Below, piece after piece: positions 24,451 to 33,707 of a stretch of DNA of 64,000 nt; the stretch's first letter is position 1; each line of letters starts with the position of its first letter. Source of the DNA: Viridibacterium silvisoli (GTDB lineage Bacteria > Pseudomonadota > Gammaproteobacteria > Burkholderiales > Rhodocyclaceae); NCBI RefSeq assembly GCF_036017035.1, contig NZ_JAYXHS010000001.1, positions 868,001 to 932,000 on the forward strand, read 5' to 3'. A program made the translations under genes and the position numbers. The notes beneath the pieces are model-generated. The model searched no databases and had not been told where the DNA came from. It worked only from the letters and a program-made list of their open reading frames with translations.

Positions 24451-24885
24451 GGGCTTGTCTCCGGGATTGTGGATGTGCCACGGACAGGGTGGCAGACGTG
24501 GGTGCTCCGACTATAGGAGAGAAGGTCAGAGGGAGATATGTCCTTGTGGGCAGAAAGGTCGTGACTGCCATGGCGGCGAAGCCCGGCGGCAGCAGCAGAG
24601 CGGCGGGGCAAGCACCGTTTCCGGACGTGAAACGCGGGCTGTCCGGCGGCATGGCAAGGGACGCGCGAGAGACGATTGGTAACGTATGCAAAGACTTGAC
24701 GCTGCGTTACAGCGGTAGAATCACGGCCGATGCAATCCGTTTCGTGCTGCAGACGAGAGGCCGTACACTGCACACCTGCCCATCGAATTCGTTGCGCGCC
24801 GGTTTTACGCGCGCAATAGTCAGCGCAGCCCGTCACGCCTGACGCCAGAATTCCAGATACCTGATTTGAATAGCGAGGAACACCC
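24451..24885. other. 435-bp gene-free gap between divergent genes
   Basis: No convincing coding region on either strand. It must hold the promoters of the phosphatase gene (leftward) and kdsA (rightward). A TTGACG/TAGAAT pair near 24694-24720 faces kdsA but the spacing is too short for a good sigma-70 promoter. AGGAA precedes the kdsA GTG. I saw no FNR box, repeat or RNA element. Confidence 0.4.
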
Positions 24886-25737
24886 GTGAAAAACGTTGCC
24901 ATCACTTCCGCCATCAATATCAGCAACGACCAGCCCTTCGTATTGTTCGGCGGCGTCAACGTGCTGGAGTCGAAAGACTTCGCCCTGCGCTGCGCCGAAG
25001 AGTACGTGCGCGTCACGCGCAAGCTGGGCATTCCGCTGGTCTTCAAGGGCAGCTACGACAAGGCCAACCGCTCCTCCATCCATTCGTATCGCGGCCCGGG
25101 CCTCGATGAGGGCCTGAAGATCCTGCAAGCGGTGAAGGATGAGTTCGGCGTGCCTGTGATCTCCGACGTACACGAGCCGTGGCAGGCTGCACCGGCGGCC
25201 GAAGTGATCGACGTATTGCAGTTGCCCGCCTTCCTCGCGCGCCAGACAGATCTGGTCGTGGCACTGGCCAGGACCGGCCGCGTCGTGAACATCAAGAAAC
25301 CGCAGTTCCTCAGCCCGCCGCAAGTGCTCAACATCGTCGAGAAGTTCCAGGAAGCCGGCAACGAGCAGCTGATCCTTTGCGATCGCGGCACCTGCTTCGG
25401 CTACGACAATCTGGTGGTCGACATGCTCGGCTTCGGCGTAATGAAGAAGGTCACCGGCAATCTGCCTGTCATTTTCGACGTGACCCACGCCCTGCAGCAG
25501 CGCGAGGCTGGTGCCGCGGCTTCCGGCGGCCGTCGCGAGCAGGTTGCGGAACTGGCACGCTCGGGTATGGCGCTGGGCCTTGGAGGCCTGTTCCTCGAAG
25601 CACACCCCGACCCTGCCAACGCCAAGTGCGACGGCCCGAGTGCGCTGCCGCTCGACAAGCTCGAGCCCTTCCTCACGCAGGTCAAGGCGGTCGATGATCT
25701 GGTGAAGTCCTTTCCGCCGCTCGAGATCAAGGCCTGA
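24886..25737 (+). CDS. kdsA: 3-deoxy-8-phosphooctulonate (KDO-8-P) synthase
   Basis: 283 residues from GTG 24886 with AGGAA upstream. It condenses phosphoenolpyruvate and arabinose 5-phosphate for KDO of lipopolysaccharide. Motifs: FGGVNVLES, FKGSYDKANRSS, RGPGLDEGL, SDVHEPWQ, CDRGTCFGYDNLVVDM and CDGPSALPL. The Asn of GGVNVLES marks the metal-independent class. Length is normal. It stands alone here rather than in the usual pyrG-kdsA-eno group. Confidence 0.96.
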   Translation: MKNVAITSAINISNDQPFVLFGGVNVLESKDFALRCAEEYVRVTRKLGIPLVFKGSYDKANRSSIHSYRGPGLDEGLKILQAVKDEFGVPVISDVHEPWQAAPAAEVIDVLQLPAFLARQTDLVVALARTGRVVNIKKPQFLSPPQVLNIVEKFQEAGNEQLILCDRGTCFGYDNLVVDMLGFGVMKKVTGNLPVIFDVTHALQQREAGAAASGGRREQVAELARSGMALGLGGLFLEAHPDPANAKCDGPSALPLDKLEPFLTQVKAVDDLVKSFPPLEIKA

Positions 25738-25747
25738 TTTCTGGCTC

Positions 25748-25771
25748 ACGCCCCTGCCTCTGCGGGGGCGT
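25748..25771 (+). terminator. terminator hairpin after kdsA
   Basis: ACGCCCCTGC (25748-25757) pairs with GCGGGGGCGT (25762-25771) with one T-G wobble and a CTCT loop, 11 bp after the kdsA stop. No T tract follows. The rest of the 233-bp gap before the next gene shows nothing recognisable. Confidence 0.6.
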
Positions 25772-25970
25772 CCCCCTCCTCCGCACACCTCGCTGGCCAT
25801 AGCGCATCCCTGCGCAGCTTCCTCGTCGGCCACGCGACGGACCTCAGCGCAGGTCCGCATGCCCTTGCGGGCACTCCATGAGCCGTTTGCCGGCATGCGT
25901 GCTGGACTGCTGAGTGCCAGACCGGCATACACGATCGGCCGCCGACTGCTGCATCGACAAGGGGAAACGC

Positions 25971-27671
25971 ATGCGCAATCTCAAGGAAGGATCCGTACTC
26001 GCCGTGCGCGCCATCGGCGGCCTGCATGTGGTGACCTTGTCGTGGGACTTCGTGGCGGGACAGAGCGCCAAACGCCAGGGGCTGATCGGCTTTGCGATAG
26101 AGCGCGCCGAGTTGAGAAACGGCGCGATCATCGAGCGCTACTTCCTGCGTGGCATCAAACGCTTCAAGTTCAAGGACGAGGGGGTCGCGCCGGGTACGCC
26201 GCTGCCGACATCGGAACACCCCGTGCAGTCATTCCAGTGGGGTGACTACACCGTCAAGCCCGCCACGAGCTATCGCTACAAGGTGGTGCCCGTCTATGGC
26301 AAACCGAAATTGCTCGAGCTGGACACTAAATCTGCAACGACCGTGCAGATTACGACGGAAGCCGAACAGGTCAAGCTTGCCTCGCGCAAGACGACGCACG
26401 ATATCTACTTCAATCGCGGCGCAGCAGGGTCACAGGCCTACGCGCGCAAGTTCGGCAAGACCAAACCCGATGAGAGCAAGCCTGACTCCGAGCAGATGCG
26501 ATGGCTGTCGCGAGGGCTGTTCGAAGCCCTCACCAACTTCATCGGTCTGGCAGCGAAAGCCGATGCAGCCGACTACAAGCTGCGCGCCATGCTGTATGAA
26601 TTCCGCTACCTGCCGGTTGGCCAGGCTTTCGCCGCTGCGAGTTCCGCAGGCGCCGACGTGGCGATCCGCTACGAAGCCCAGAGCTACAAGGACGAGAACG
26701 AGGCCATGATTGCCAAGGCCGGCATCAAGACGCTGTGCACACCACAGAAGTCACGCGCCGGCATCCGCCACAACAAGTTCATCGTGCTCATTCACAAGAA
26801 CAAGCCGGTCGCCGTATGGACCGGCTCGACGAATATCTCCGCAGGCGGCATCTTCGGTCACTCCAATGTTGGCCACGTCATACGCGACAACGTACTGGCC
26901 CAGCGTTATCTGGACTACTGGGAGCGACTCGCCGCGCCGGATGTCACACGCGCGCCGCTGGTTGCGGAAAACCTGCGCATCGAGCCAACACCCGTGCCCC
27001 AGGCTGAGCCCCCGGCGGACCGCATGCTCACGCTGTTCAGCCCGCGTGACGACAAGGAAACGCAGGAAACCCTGCACTGGTACGCCGATCTGATGGGTTC
27101 AGCACAGCAGATCCTCTGCATGACCTTCGCCTTCAATCTCGACCCGGTTTTCGGCAAGGTGCTGGAGCAACCCGGCAAGACCCTTCGCTACGCGGTGTTC
27201 GACAAGAACATCGAGGAGGAACAGGAAACGAGGATCGACCAGGCGCGCAACACCGTGATCGCCGCAGGCGCAAAGCTTGAAGACGGCGACATGGCGAACT
27301 TTATCGGAGAGAAGCTGAGCGGCTTCAACAAGAATCTGTATATACATGACAAATTCATGTTGGTGGATCCACTGGGAAAGGATCCGAAGGTCGTCACCGG
27401 CACGGCCAATTTCAGCGGGGCCTCACAGTTCGCCAATGACGAGAATATGGTCGTCATCCGCGGCAATACGCGCGTCGCCGATATCTACTTCGGCGAGTTC
27501 ATGCGCATCTTCGACCATCTGTACGCACGCTACATCGTGGAGAAGATGAAGAAGGCCGGCACGAACGATCCGGATGCCGGCTTTCTGAAGGAAGACTCCG
27601 ACTGGGTGGCCCTGCACTTCAAGAAGGACAGCCGCAAGGACCTCCGGCGTCGCTATTTCATGGGCAAGTAA
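25971..27671 (+). CDS. phospholipase D-like protein with two HKD-type motifs
   Basis: 566 residues from ATG 25971, which has AGGGG upstream. An N-terminal beta-rich domain (about 1-120, containing GDYTVKPATSYRYKVVPV) is followed by two PLD domains. The first motif is HNKFIVLIHKNK (about 267) with GSTNIS; the Asp normally four residues after Lys is missing. The second is HDKFMLVD (about 459) with GTANFSG and is canonical. No signal peptide. The family includes phospholipases, nucleases and transferases; the substrate cannot be told. No partner genes suggest a defence role. Confidence 0.8.
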   Translation: MRNLKEGSVLAVRAIGGLHVVTLSWDFVAGQSAKRQGLIGFAIERAELRNGAIIERYFLRGIKRFKFKDEGVAPGTPLPTSEHPVQSFQWGDYTVKPATSYRYKVVPVYGKPKLLELDTKSATTVQITTEAEQVKLASRKTTHDIYFNRGAAGSQAYARKFGKTKPDESKPDSEQMRWLSRGLFEALTNFIGLAAKADAADYKLRAMLYEFRYLPVGQAFAAASSAGADVAIRYEAQSYKDENEAMIAKAGIKTLCTPQKSRAGIRHNKFIVLIHKNKPVAVWTGSTNISAGGIFGHSNVGHVIRDNVLAQRYLDYWERLAAPDVTRAPLVAENLRIEPTPVPQAEPPADRMLTLFSPRDDKETQETLHWYADLMGSAQQILCMTFAFNLDPVFGKVLEQPGKTLRYAVFDKNIEEEQETRIDQARNTVIAAGAKLEDGDMANFIGEKLSGFNKNLYIHDKFMLVDPLGKDPKVVTGTANFSGASQFANDENMVVIRGNTRVADIYFGEFMRIFDHLYARYIVEKMKKAGTNDPDAGFLKEDSDWVALHFKKDSRKDLRRRYFMGK

Positions 27672-27711
27672 CGCCTAACCAACGCTGTCCCGCCGCGCAC
27701 GCCTGCGAGCT

Positions 27712-28119
27712 TCATGCGGCGCAGGCAATCTCACTGCGCGCAGCCCAGTGCTTTGCGGCGGCACACAGCACGATCATTTCTTCTTCGACGATCTCCGCAT
27801 CGGCATCAACGACGGAGACACACAAGTCGAGCACCTTCCTGCGCAAATCGTCGTCTTCCACTTCCGCCATCAATGCAGTCAGCGCACGTGGATCGATCTT
27901 GCAGGCACCGCCTAGCGTCTGATGCGTGTTCGACATGAGGTCCTCGCAGAAAGCATCGACGACGTCATGCCATTCACCGGCGCGCAGACCAAGCTGCGCC
28001 TCCGCGCCTGACTCGGCCAGGGCATCGAGTTCTGCCTTGCTGAGATTGCCATCGGCAAGCATGGCCAGCGCAACGATGCGGGCGGCGGCTTGGGGGCTGT
28101 TAAGGGGGTAGCTACGCAT
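27712..28119 (-). CDS. TerB-like/DjlA-like helical protein
   Basis: 135 residues from ATG 28119 with AGGAGA upstream. All helical and acidic, with the TerB-type pattern: RIVALAMLADGNLSKAELDAL at the start and CVSVVDADAEIVEEEMIVLCAAAKHW at the end (two related helix pairs). The family is linked to tellurite resistance and membrane stress, without a defined activity. Downstream of the Bax-inhibitor-1 gene but separated from it by a hairpin. Confidence 0.72.
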   Translation of the reverse strand: MRSYPLNSPQAAARIVALAMLADGNLSKAELDALAESGAEAQLGLRAGEWHDVVDAFCEDLMSNTHQTLGGACKIDPRALTALMAEVEDDDLRRKVLDLCVSVVDADAEIVEEEMIVLCAAAKHWAARSEIACAA

Positions 28120-28147
28120 CTGGTTTCTCTCCTGTTGGTTCGCTGCA

Positions 28148-28170
28148 TGCGGGTGCCGGCGGCACCCGCA
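28148..28170 (-). terminator. terminator hairpin after the Bax-inhibitor-1 family gene
   Basis: TGCGGGTGCC (28148-28157) pairs perfectly with GGCACCCGCA (28161-28170) around GGC, 17 bp after the stop of the leftward gene at 28188. Confidence 0.6.
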
Positions 28171-28187
28171 CGTCGGAATCACTGCAC

Positions 28188-28895
28188 TCAGTCGTCCGAA
28201 CTCATGAAGCCGAACAGCTGCAGCAGGCTGGTGAAGAGGTTGAACACCGACACGTAGAGGCTCACCGTGGCGAGCACGTAATTGGTCTCGCCACCATTCA
28301 CGATACGACTCGTTTCGAACAGGATCAGGCCTGCGGACAGCAAGGCGACCACGGCCGAGACAGCGAGGCCCAACGCGGGGATCTGGAAGAAGACCGCGCC
28401 AAGACCGGCCAGCAACGCGATGATCATGCCGGCAAACAGGAAGCCGCCCATGAAGCTGAAATCACGCTTCGTGGTGAGCACGTAGGCCGACAGCGCAAGG
28501 AAGGTCACGCCCGTTGCGCCAAGTGCCATCGCCACGATCGTGCTGCCGCCGGGCAGCGAGAGCGAGCGCGACAGCAGCGGGCCCAGGGTGTAACCCATGA
28601 AGCCGGTCAGCGCGAATACGGCGGGCAAGGCGCCCGCACTGTTCTGCAGTTTGTGGATGGCGAACAGCAGGCCGAAGTACACCACCAGCGTGATGATGAT
28701 GCCCGGCGCAGGCAAGGCCAGGGCGACGCTCACGCCCGCCACCGCAGCGCTGAACAGCAGGGTCAGCGCCAGCAGGCCATAGGTATTGCGCAGCACACGG
28801 TTGTCGCGCAGGACCGCCGCGCCGCCCCACTCGTTGCTGCCGATGTCACGACCGGTCGCGGAGCGGATCCGGTTGATACGTCTGATGTTGTCCAT
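28188..28895 (-). CDS. Bax inhibitor-1/YccA family membrane protein
   Basis: 235 residues with seven membrane segments. Family marks: NTYGLLALTLLFSAAVAG at the first helix, FALTGFMGYTLGPLLS, and ETSRIVNGGETNYVLATVSLYVSVFNLFTSLLQLFG at the C-terminus with its acidic end. The E. coli relative YccA inhibits FtsH; others act as pH-sensitive calcium leaks. Function here is by family only. Confidence 0.92.
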   Translation of the reverse strand: MDNIRRINRIRSATGRDIGSNEWGGAAVLRDNRVLRNTYGLLALTLLFSAAVAGVSVALALPAPGIIITLVVYFGLLFAIHKLQNSAGALPAVFALTGFMGYTLGPLLSRSLSLPGGSTIVAMALGATGVTFLALSAYVLTTKRDFSFMGGFLFAGMIIALLAGLGAVFFQIPALGLAVSAVVALLSAGLILFETSRIVNGGETNYVLATVSLYVSVFNLFTSLLQLFGFMSSDD

Positions 28896-28925
28896 GATGT
28901 TTCTCCTGCAGTAAAAACGCCTTGA

Positions 28926-29282
28926 TCAGCGTTTGCCATGACCACGTGCACGCAAGCGCGGCGCGCGGGTGTAAGTAATTCCGAATTTCCAGATACGCAG
29001 CATTGCGCGTGCCGCTCTTGCCAGAGCCGCGTCGAGTGCGGCACGCCAGTCCGCCGCGCGCGACGTGATCACGACGATGCCACCGCGACCGGTCCTGAGC
29101 TCGAGATGGCAGAAGGTGTCGCCGCTCTGCTGGCTGTCAGCCGGAGGGCTCGCGCTGAACAACTTCACCCTCGCCCGCGGAATGAACCATGTGAGGCGGC
29201 GCAGGACAAACCTCACGCGCCGCACAGCCAACTCACGCCATTGCGCGCCCTCTGCGTGACGGGATTCGAAAAGCACCAGCAC
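28926..29282 (-). CDS. HPF/RaiA-like ribosome-associated protein
   Basis: 118 residues from GTG 29282, with GGAGA 6 nt upstream; a stop lies 12 bp further up, so the start is well bounded. The order RRLTWFIPRARVKLFSA, then HLELRTGRGGIVVITSRAADWRAALDAALARAARAM follows the beta-alpha-beta-beta-beta-alpha fold of hibernation-promoting factors. The sequence is divergent and very basic, so the call is moderate. A role in ribosome hibernation under stress would be the family expectation. Confidence 0.6.
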   Translation of the reverse strand: MLVLFESRHAEGAQWRELAVRRVRFVLRRLTWFIPRARVKLFSASPPADSQQSGDTFCHLELRTGRGGIVVITSRAADWRAALDAALARAARAMLRIWKFGITYTRAPRLRARGHGKR

Positions 29283-29394
29283 CTGACATCTCCATTACCG
29301 GACCACAGTTGCAACATAGTGCGTCGCCGCCTGCGTAAAAAGCAGAGAATAGCGAAACGACCGTTCCGATAAACCTGACAATGACTGCAAGCCC

Positions 29395-30279
29395 ATGAGC
29401 CAACCCTTCAGCTACCGGCATCTGTACTACTTCTGGGTCGTGGCCAAGGAAGGCGGCATGGCGCGTGCCGCCGCGCGCCTCGACATGGCGGTGCAAACCG
29501 TCAGCACGCAGGTGCGTGAACTCGAACGCGAGCTGGGCCACACCCTGCTCAAGCAGGTCGGGCGCGGCCTGGTGCTGACCGAAGCAGGCATCGCCACAAT
29601 GCGTCAGGCCGACCAGATCTTCCAGCTCGGTGAGCAACTCCCCGCCGTAATCCACGACGCGATCAGCGCGCCCTCGGTGCGCCTCGCCGTCGGCATCTCG
29701 GACGGCCTGCCCAAGCTCGCCGTGCGCCGCCTGCTGCAGCCCGTGATGCAGGAGCCCAACCTGCGCCTCGTGTGTCATGAAGACGACTTCGAAGACATGC
29801 TCGGCGACCTCGCCCTGCACCGCCTCGACGTCGTCCTTGCGGACCGCGCCGCGCCCCCCAACCCCAATCTCAAGCTCTACAGCCACTCCCTCGGCTCATC
29901 GCCGATCGCCTGGTACGCGCCCGCCGCGCTGCAAGCCGCTGCGCAGAAGAACTTCCCGCAATCGCTCGCCGAGTTGCCCGTGCTGTTGCCGACCAAACAT
30001 GCAGCGGTGCGCCTGCGCCTCGATCAATGGTTCGAGCGCCACGCCATCCGCCCGCGCGTCGTCGGCGAGTTCGAAGACAGCGCCTTGCTCAACACCTTCG
30101 GCGCCAGCGGCATGGGCGTCTACCCCGTCGCGGCACTGATGCACGAGGAGCTGGTCAAGAAGTACGAAGTGAAACGCGTGGGCGAATCGGAGGGGGTGGA
30201 AGAGTATTTCTTCGCCATCGGTACGGAGAAGAAAGTGTTGCATCCGCTGGTGCAGAAGCTGTTGCCGGGGCACGGCTGA
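29395..30279 (+). CDS. nhaR: LysR-type transcriptional activator NhaR
   Basis: 294 residues. HTH at about 5-65 with FSYRHLYYFWVVAKEGGMARAAARLDMAVQTVSTQVRELE, close to the E. coli NhaR N-terminus (YNHLYYFW..KEG). The effector domain keeps LLPTKHAAVRLRLDQWFERH, GEFEDSALLNTFGASGMGVYP and GVEEYFFAIG. NhaR answers to sodium and activates Na+/H+ antiporter and stress genes. No antiporter gene is in the window, so its targets are elsewhere. Confidence 0.88.
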   Translation: MSQPFSYRHLYYFWVVAKEGGMARAAARLDMAVQTVSTQVRELERELGHTLLKQVGRGLVLTEAGIATMRQADQIFQLGEQLPAVIHDAISAPSVRLAVGISDGLPKLAVRRLLQPVMQEPNLRLVCHEDDFEDMLGDLALHRLDVVLADRAAPPNPNLKLYSHSLGSSPIAWYAPAALQAAAQKNFPQSLAELPVLLPTKHAAVRLRLDQWFERHAIRPRVVGEFEDSALLNTFGASGMGVYPVAALMHEELVKKYEVKRVGESEGVEEYFFAIGTEKKVLHPLVQKLLPGHG

Positions 30280-30330
30280 TGCTTGAGGCATAATCATCCG
30301 CCCGCACCAACACTCACCGCTCTGCCACGC

Positions 30331-30963
30331 ATGCTGACCCGACTCTGCCTGATCCGCCACGGCGAAACCGACTGGAATGTCATTGCCCGCCTGCAAGGCT
30401 GGATCGACATCCCCCTCAACTCACTGGGCATGCAGCAGGCGGCAGCAGCTGCAGCCACGCTGCAGGGGCGCCATTTCGACGCCCTGTATAGCTCCGACCT
30501 GTCACGCACGCGCATGACGGCCGAGCCCATCAGTGCTGGCCTCGGGCTGGCAATCCGGTCAGAACCGCGTCTGCGTGAGCGCAACCTCGGTCTGCTGCAA
30601 GGCCTCACGCCCGCGGAAGCCGACGCCCAGTATCCGGCCGCCTACGGCAGGCTCAAATCGCGTCGCCCGGATTACGAACCACCCGGCGGCGAAAGCGTCG
30701 ATGTGTTCGCCTCACGCGTCGGTGCCGTGTTGGATGAAGTGCTGGCGCACCACGCCGGACAGAGCGTGCTCATCGTGACGCACGGCGGTGTGCTCGACAT
30801 GCTGTACCGCCTCGCAAGCAACATCCCCTTCCACGTGGAACGCACCTGGCGCCTCGGCAATGGCGCGCTCAACTGGTTGCAGCACGATGGCACGGCCTGG
30901 TCCGTCACCAGCTGGGATGACAAGGCGCATTTGAGGGTCGCGGGCGACGAGCGGGCTGCATGA
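30331..30963 (+). CDS. histidine phosphatase family protein (phosphoglycerate mutase-like)
   Basis: 210 residues from ATG 30331. The active-site RHGETDWN (about 8-15) with Arg and His, the acidic RERNLGLLQGLTP, and the second catalytic His in VTHGGVLDML are present. This branch (GpmB/CobC-like) dephosphorylates small phosphorylated metabolites; substrate unknown. 51 bp after nhaR, perhaps one transcript. Confidence 0.87.
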   Translation: MLTRLCLIRHGETDWNVIARLQGWIDIPLNSLGMQQAAAAAATLQGRHFDALYSSDLSRTRMTAEPISAGLGLAIRSEPRLRERNLGLLQGLTPAEADAQYPAAYGRLKSRRPDYEPPGGESVDVFASRVGAVLDEVLAHHAGQSVLIVTHGGVLDMLYRLASNIPFHVERTWRLGNGALNWLQHDGTAWSVTSWDDKAHLRVAGDERAA

Positions 30964-30995
30964 CGCGTCGCTCTCTCTTTGCCACGTAACCCCGC

Positions 30996-31865
30996 TTATC
31001 TTTCGAGGATGAAGTCCTGCACAGACATGGCCGCCTTTCCGCGCCCGGCCCGAACCGGGATGTAGATCTCGAAACGGCGATCGAGGAATGAGGGCAGGTG
31101 TTGCAGGTTCCGGCAGCGGCGCAACCAGGGACCTTCCTTCACGCGCCAGCCACTCTCTTCTTCGATGCGCGCCGTGAGCACGGCGGCAGACGGTGTCGGC
31201 ATGTCGTTGTGGAAGCGGAAGACGGCATAGGCGCCACCCGCGATCCTGCCTTCGTCCAGCCCGGCGATCTTCTGGCCGAGTGGCGCGTGCAGCAGCGACG
31301 CCTCGACATCCACGTGAACGCTCGCGGCGGCGTACAGATTGGCTTCGACATTCACGGCCCAGCCGAACCGCCGGTCCCGTTCCATGCCACATGCCATGGC
31401 CCGCGCGCGCAGTTCATCCGACGCATGCTTCATGTCGACTTTCTGCCCGCTGAAGGGCACGCATTGCGTGCGCATCTCGGGGAGTGTCTCGATGCGCAGG
31501 GCAGGCCGCGTCGCCAAAGCCTGCTCACGGAATGCGGATGGCATCTGCGCGTGCAGGCGCCGGAAAGCACGACTGAAAGCCTGCGCCGAACCATAGCCCG
31601 CATCGATGGCGACCTCCAGCAAGGGGCGCGTGGGTTCCGCAATGATCTGCTGGCGAGCACGCAACAGGCGCAAACGCCAGACCCGACTCATCGGCGTCTC
31701 GTCGGCGTAGCCGTGGAAACCGCTATCGAGACGATGACGCGAAATGCTCGCCACCTCGGCCAGATGCGCGAGCGTCAGTTCGTCGTCGAGGTGCGTGTCG
31801 ATGTAGCGCGCCAGCGTGCCGAAGCGTCTGATCTGGCGTAGCTGTCGTTCGATGTTGATGCTCAT
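30996..31865 (-). CDS. AraC-family regulator with GyrI-like effector domain
   Basis: 289 residues. N-terminal AraC HTH pair (about 10-110; LTLAHLAEVASISRHRLDSGFHGY and LLEVAIDAGYGSAQAFSRAFRRLH) fused to a GyrI/BmrR-type ligand domain (about 120-289). Such proteins sense hydrophobic drugs or stress signals. It is divergent from the ABC exporter at 31935, its likely target. Confidence 0.88.
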   Translation of the reverse strand: MSINIERQLRQIRRFGTLARYIDTHLDDELTLAHLAEVASISRHRLDSGFHGYADETPMSRVWRLRLLRARQQIIAEPTRPLLEVAIDAGYGSAQAFSRAFRRLHAQMPSAFREQALATRPALRIETLPEMRTQCVPFSGQKVDMKHASDELRARAMACGMERDRRFGWAVNVEANLYAAASVHVDVEASLLHAPLGQKIAGLDEGRIAGGAYAVFRFHNDMPTPSAAVLTARIEEESGWRVKEGPWLRRCRNLQHLPSFLDRRFEIYIPVRAGRGKAAMSVQDFILER

Positions 31866-31934
31866 GACATGACGGTTCCGGCGCGCGCCGGCTCACAAAC
31901 CGGGCAATTCCGGTTAAGGCCGGCAGGAGGGGCA

Positions 31935-33695
31935 ATGATACTTTTTTGTTGTCCTGCGCAGGGCGTTCATTCACCTCACGACATTCCAAAATCATTCATG
32001 GACACTGAGAATCCCGTACGTCGCATCGCGCACGCCATGCTGTTCTTCCTCGCCGAAGACCGGCGGCGCTATTTCATCCACGTGCCCATCGTGCTGATCA
32101 CCGAGACCGGCGAGCTGCTGCAACCCTTTCTAAATGGCGTGCTGATCACGATGCTGATCTCCTGGAAACCGGGCGACCGCGTGCTGCCGATCGTCCTGCT
32201 AATCCTCGCCCTCGCCAGCTCGCGCGGCATCGTCGCGTGGTTCAGGTTGCGCAGCAAACGCGTGCTCGGCCAGATCGCGCTGAACTGTCGCTATCGCGCA
32301 CGCGTATGGGGTTTCGAGCGCCTCGTCGGCTTCTCGATGAGCTGGCATCACCAGGAATCCGCCGGCAACAAGGTGCAGCGCCTGATCACGGGTTCGGACG
32401 CCGTGCGCGACTGGGGAAACTTCCACAACGAGATCGCTTCGCCACTGTCGGCAATGCTCGGCGTGGTCATGGCCTGCGCCTTCATCAGCCCCTGGTTCAT
32501 CCTGTTCGGCGTCTACTTCGTGAGCGGCATGTTCCTGATCGAACGCCACTACGACGGGAAGATCGCGCAGCTCAGCTCGCGTATCAACAGCGGACTGGAG
32601 AACGCCAGCGGCGTGATCGTGGAAGGTGCAACGAACATGCTCACCATCAAGGCGACCGGTGCAAGCGGCATGGTGCGCAATGCTGTCGCCAGCAAAGAGG
32701 CGACGGCCAAGGCGCTCGGACATGAACGCGTGGCGATCAACACGCGCAAGGCGCTCAGCTTCCACTTGCACATGGGCATCTCGTTCGGCGTCTATCTCGG
32801 TGCGGTCTCATGGGCCAGCCTGCACGCGCTCGTGCCGCTGGGCTTCGTCGTAACCTACATCCAGTACTTCAACAGCCTGCGCTCCAGTACCAATGCACTG
32901 ACGGATCGCCTGCAGGCCATGGTCGAGCGCTATGCAGAACTGATGCGTCTGATGCCACTCTTTCATCACAAGGAGGAGGCACAGCCACGGAGCAGCGCGC
33001 AGTTCCCGCCGGACTGGCAGCACATCCACGTACGCAACCTGCACTACGACTGGCACGACCGGCCAGCCTTGCGCGACGTAAGCTTCACACTGACACGCGG
33101 CGAACGCATCGGCATCGCTGGCCCTTCGGGGAGCGGCAAGTCTTCGCTGATCAAGCTGATGCTGGGCCTGTACGCACCCGCGACCGGAACGATCACGTTT
33201 GACGAGGTGCGCAACACCGATGTCGCACCAGACCAGCTCGACAAACACATCGCCGTCGTCCTGCAGGATGTCGAGCTGTTCAATGTCTCGCTACGCGACA
33301 ACATCACGTTGATGCGCGAAGTCGACGAAGCGCTGTTCGCGCAGGTCTGTGTCGCGGCCGATCTGGGCGCCCTGCTCGCCCGCTTGCCGCTAGGCGCGAC
33401 GACGATGCTCGGTGAGCGTGGCCACGCCCTGTCTGGCGGCGAGCGCCAGCGTATCGGCATCGCCCGGGCGCTCTACCGGCAGCCCGACATCCTGATCCTC
33501 GACGAGGCAACCTCGGCGCTGGACGACGGCACGGAAGACCGTGTGATGCAGGGCATCCTGACGAGCATGCGCACGGACGCGGTGTTGATCGCCATCGCGC
33601 ATCGCACGCGTTCTCTGCGCGATATGCAGCGCGTGCTGCACTTCGAGAACGGCCGCCTGCGTCCGGTCGACGAAGCGGCGGCTTGCGAGATGTGA
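31935..33695 (+). CDS. ABC exporter, fused membrane and ATPase domains
   Basis: 586 residues from ATG 31935, where AGGAGG lies 4 nt upstream; ATG 31998 (565 residues) has no Shine-Dalgarno but gives a more usual N-terminus. Six membrane helices (about 40-330) are followed by a nucleotide-binding domain with GPSGSGKSSL (Walker A), LSGGERQRIGIARAL (signature) and ILILDEATSALD (Walker B). It works as a dimer; no partner half-transporter is adjacent, so probably a homodimer. Substrate unknown; it is divergent from an AraC/GyrI-type regulator. Confidence 0.88.
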   Translation: MILFCCPAQGVHSPHDIPKSFMDTENPVRRIAHAMLFFLAEDRRRYFIHVPIVLITETGELLQPFLNGVLITMLISWKPGDRVLPIVLLILALASSRGIVAWFRLRSKRVLGQIALNCRYRARVWGFERLVGFSMSWHHQESAGNKVQRLITGSDAVRDWGNFHNEIASPLSAMLGVVMACAFISPWFILFGVYFVSGMFLIERHYDGKIAQLSSRINSGLENASGVIVEGATNMLTIKATGASGMVRNAVASKEATAKALGHERVAINTRKALSFHLHMGISFGVYLGAVSWASLHALVPLGFVVTYIQYFNSLRSSTNALTDRLQAMVERYAELMRLMPLFHHKEEAQPRSSAQFPPDWQHIHVRNLHYDWHDRPALRDVSFTLTRGERIGIAGPSGSGKSSLIKLMLGLYAPATGTITFDEVRNTDVAPDQLDKHIAVVLQDVELFNVSLRDNITLMREVDEALFAQVCVAADLGALLARLPLGATTMLGERGHALSGGERQRIGIARALYRQPDILILDEATSALDDGTEDRVMQGILTSMRTDAVLIAIAHRTRSLRDMQRVLHFENGRLRPVDEAAACEM

Positions 33696-33707
33696 CGCTC
33701 GACCTGA

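Noticed and set aside
22133..24885. Mobile island around the orphan and phosphatase genes
   Set aside because: No integrase, tRNA, direct repeats or clear composition change; only a degenerate repeat arm at 22161-22180.
25971..27671. PLD-like gene as part of an antiphage defence system
   Set aside because: No helicase, ATPase, methylase or toxin partner beside it; neighbours are housekeeping genes.
28921..28940. TTGATCAGCGTTTG resembling an FNR box near the Bax-inhibitor-1 gene
   Set aside because: The second half does not match RTCAA.
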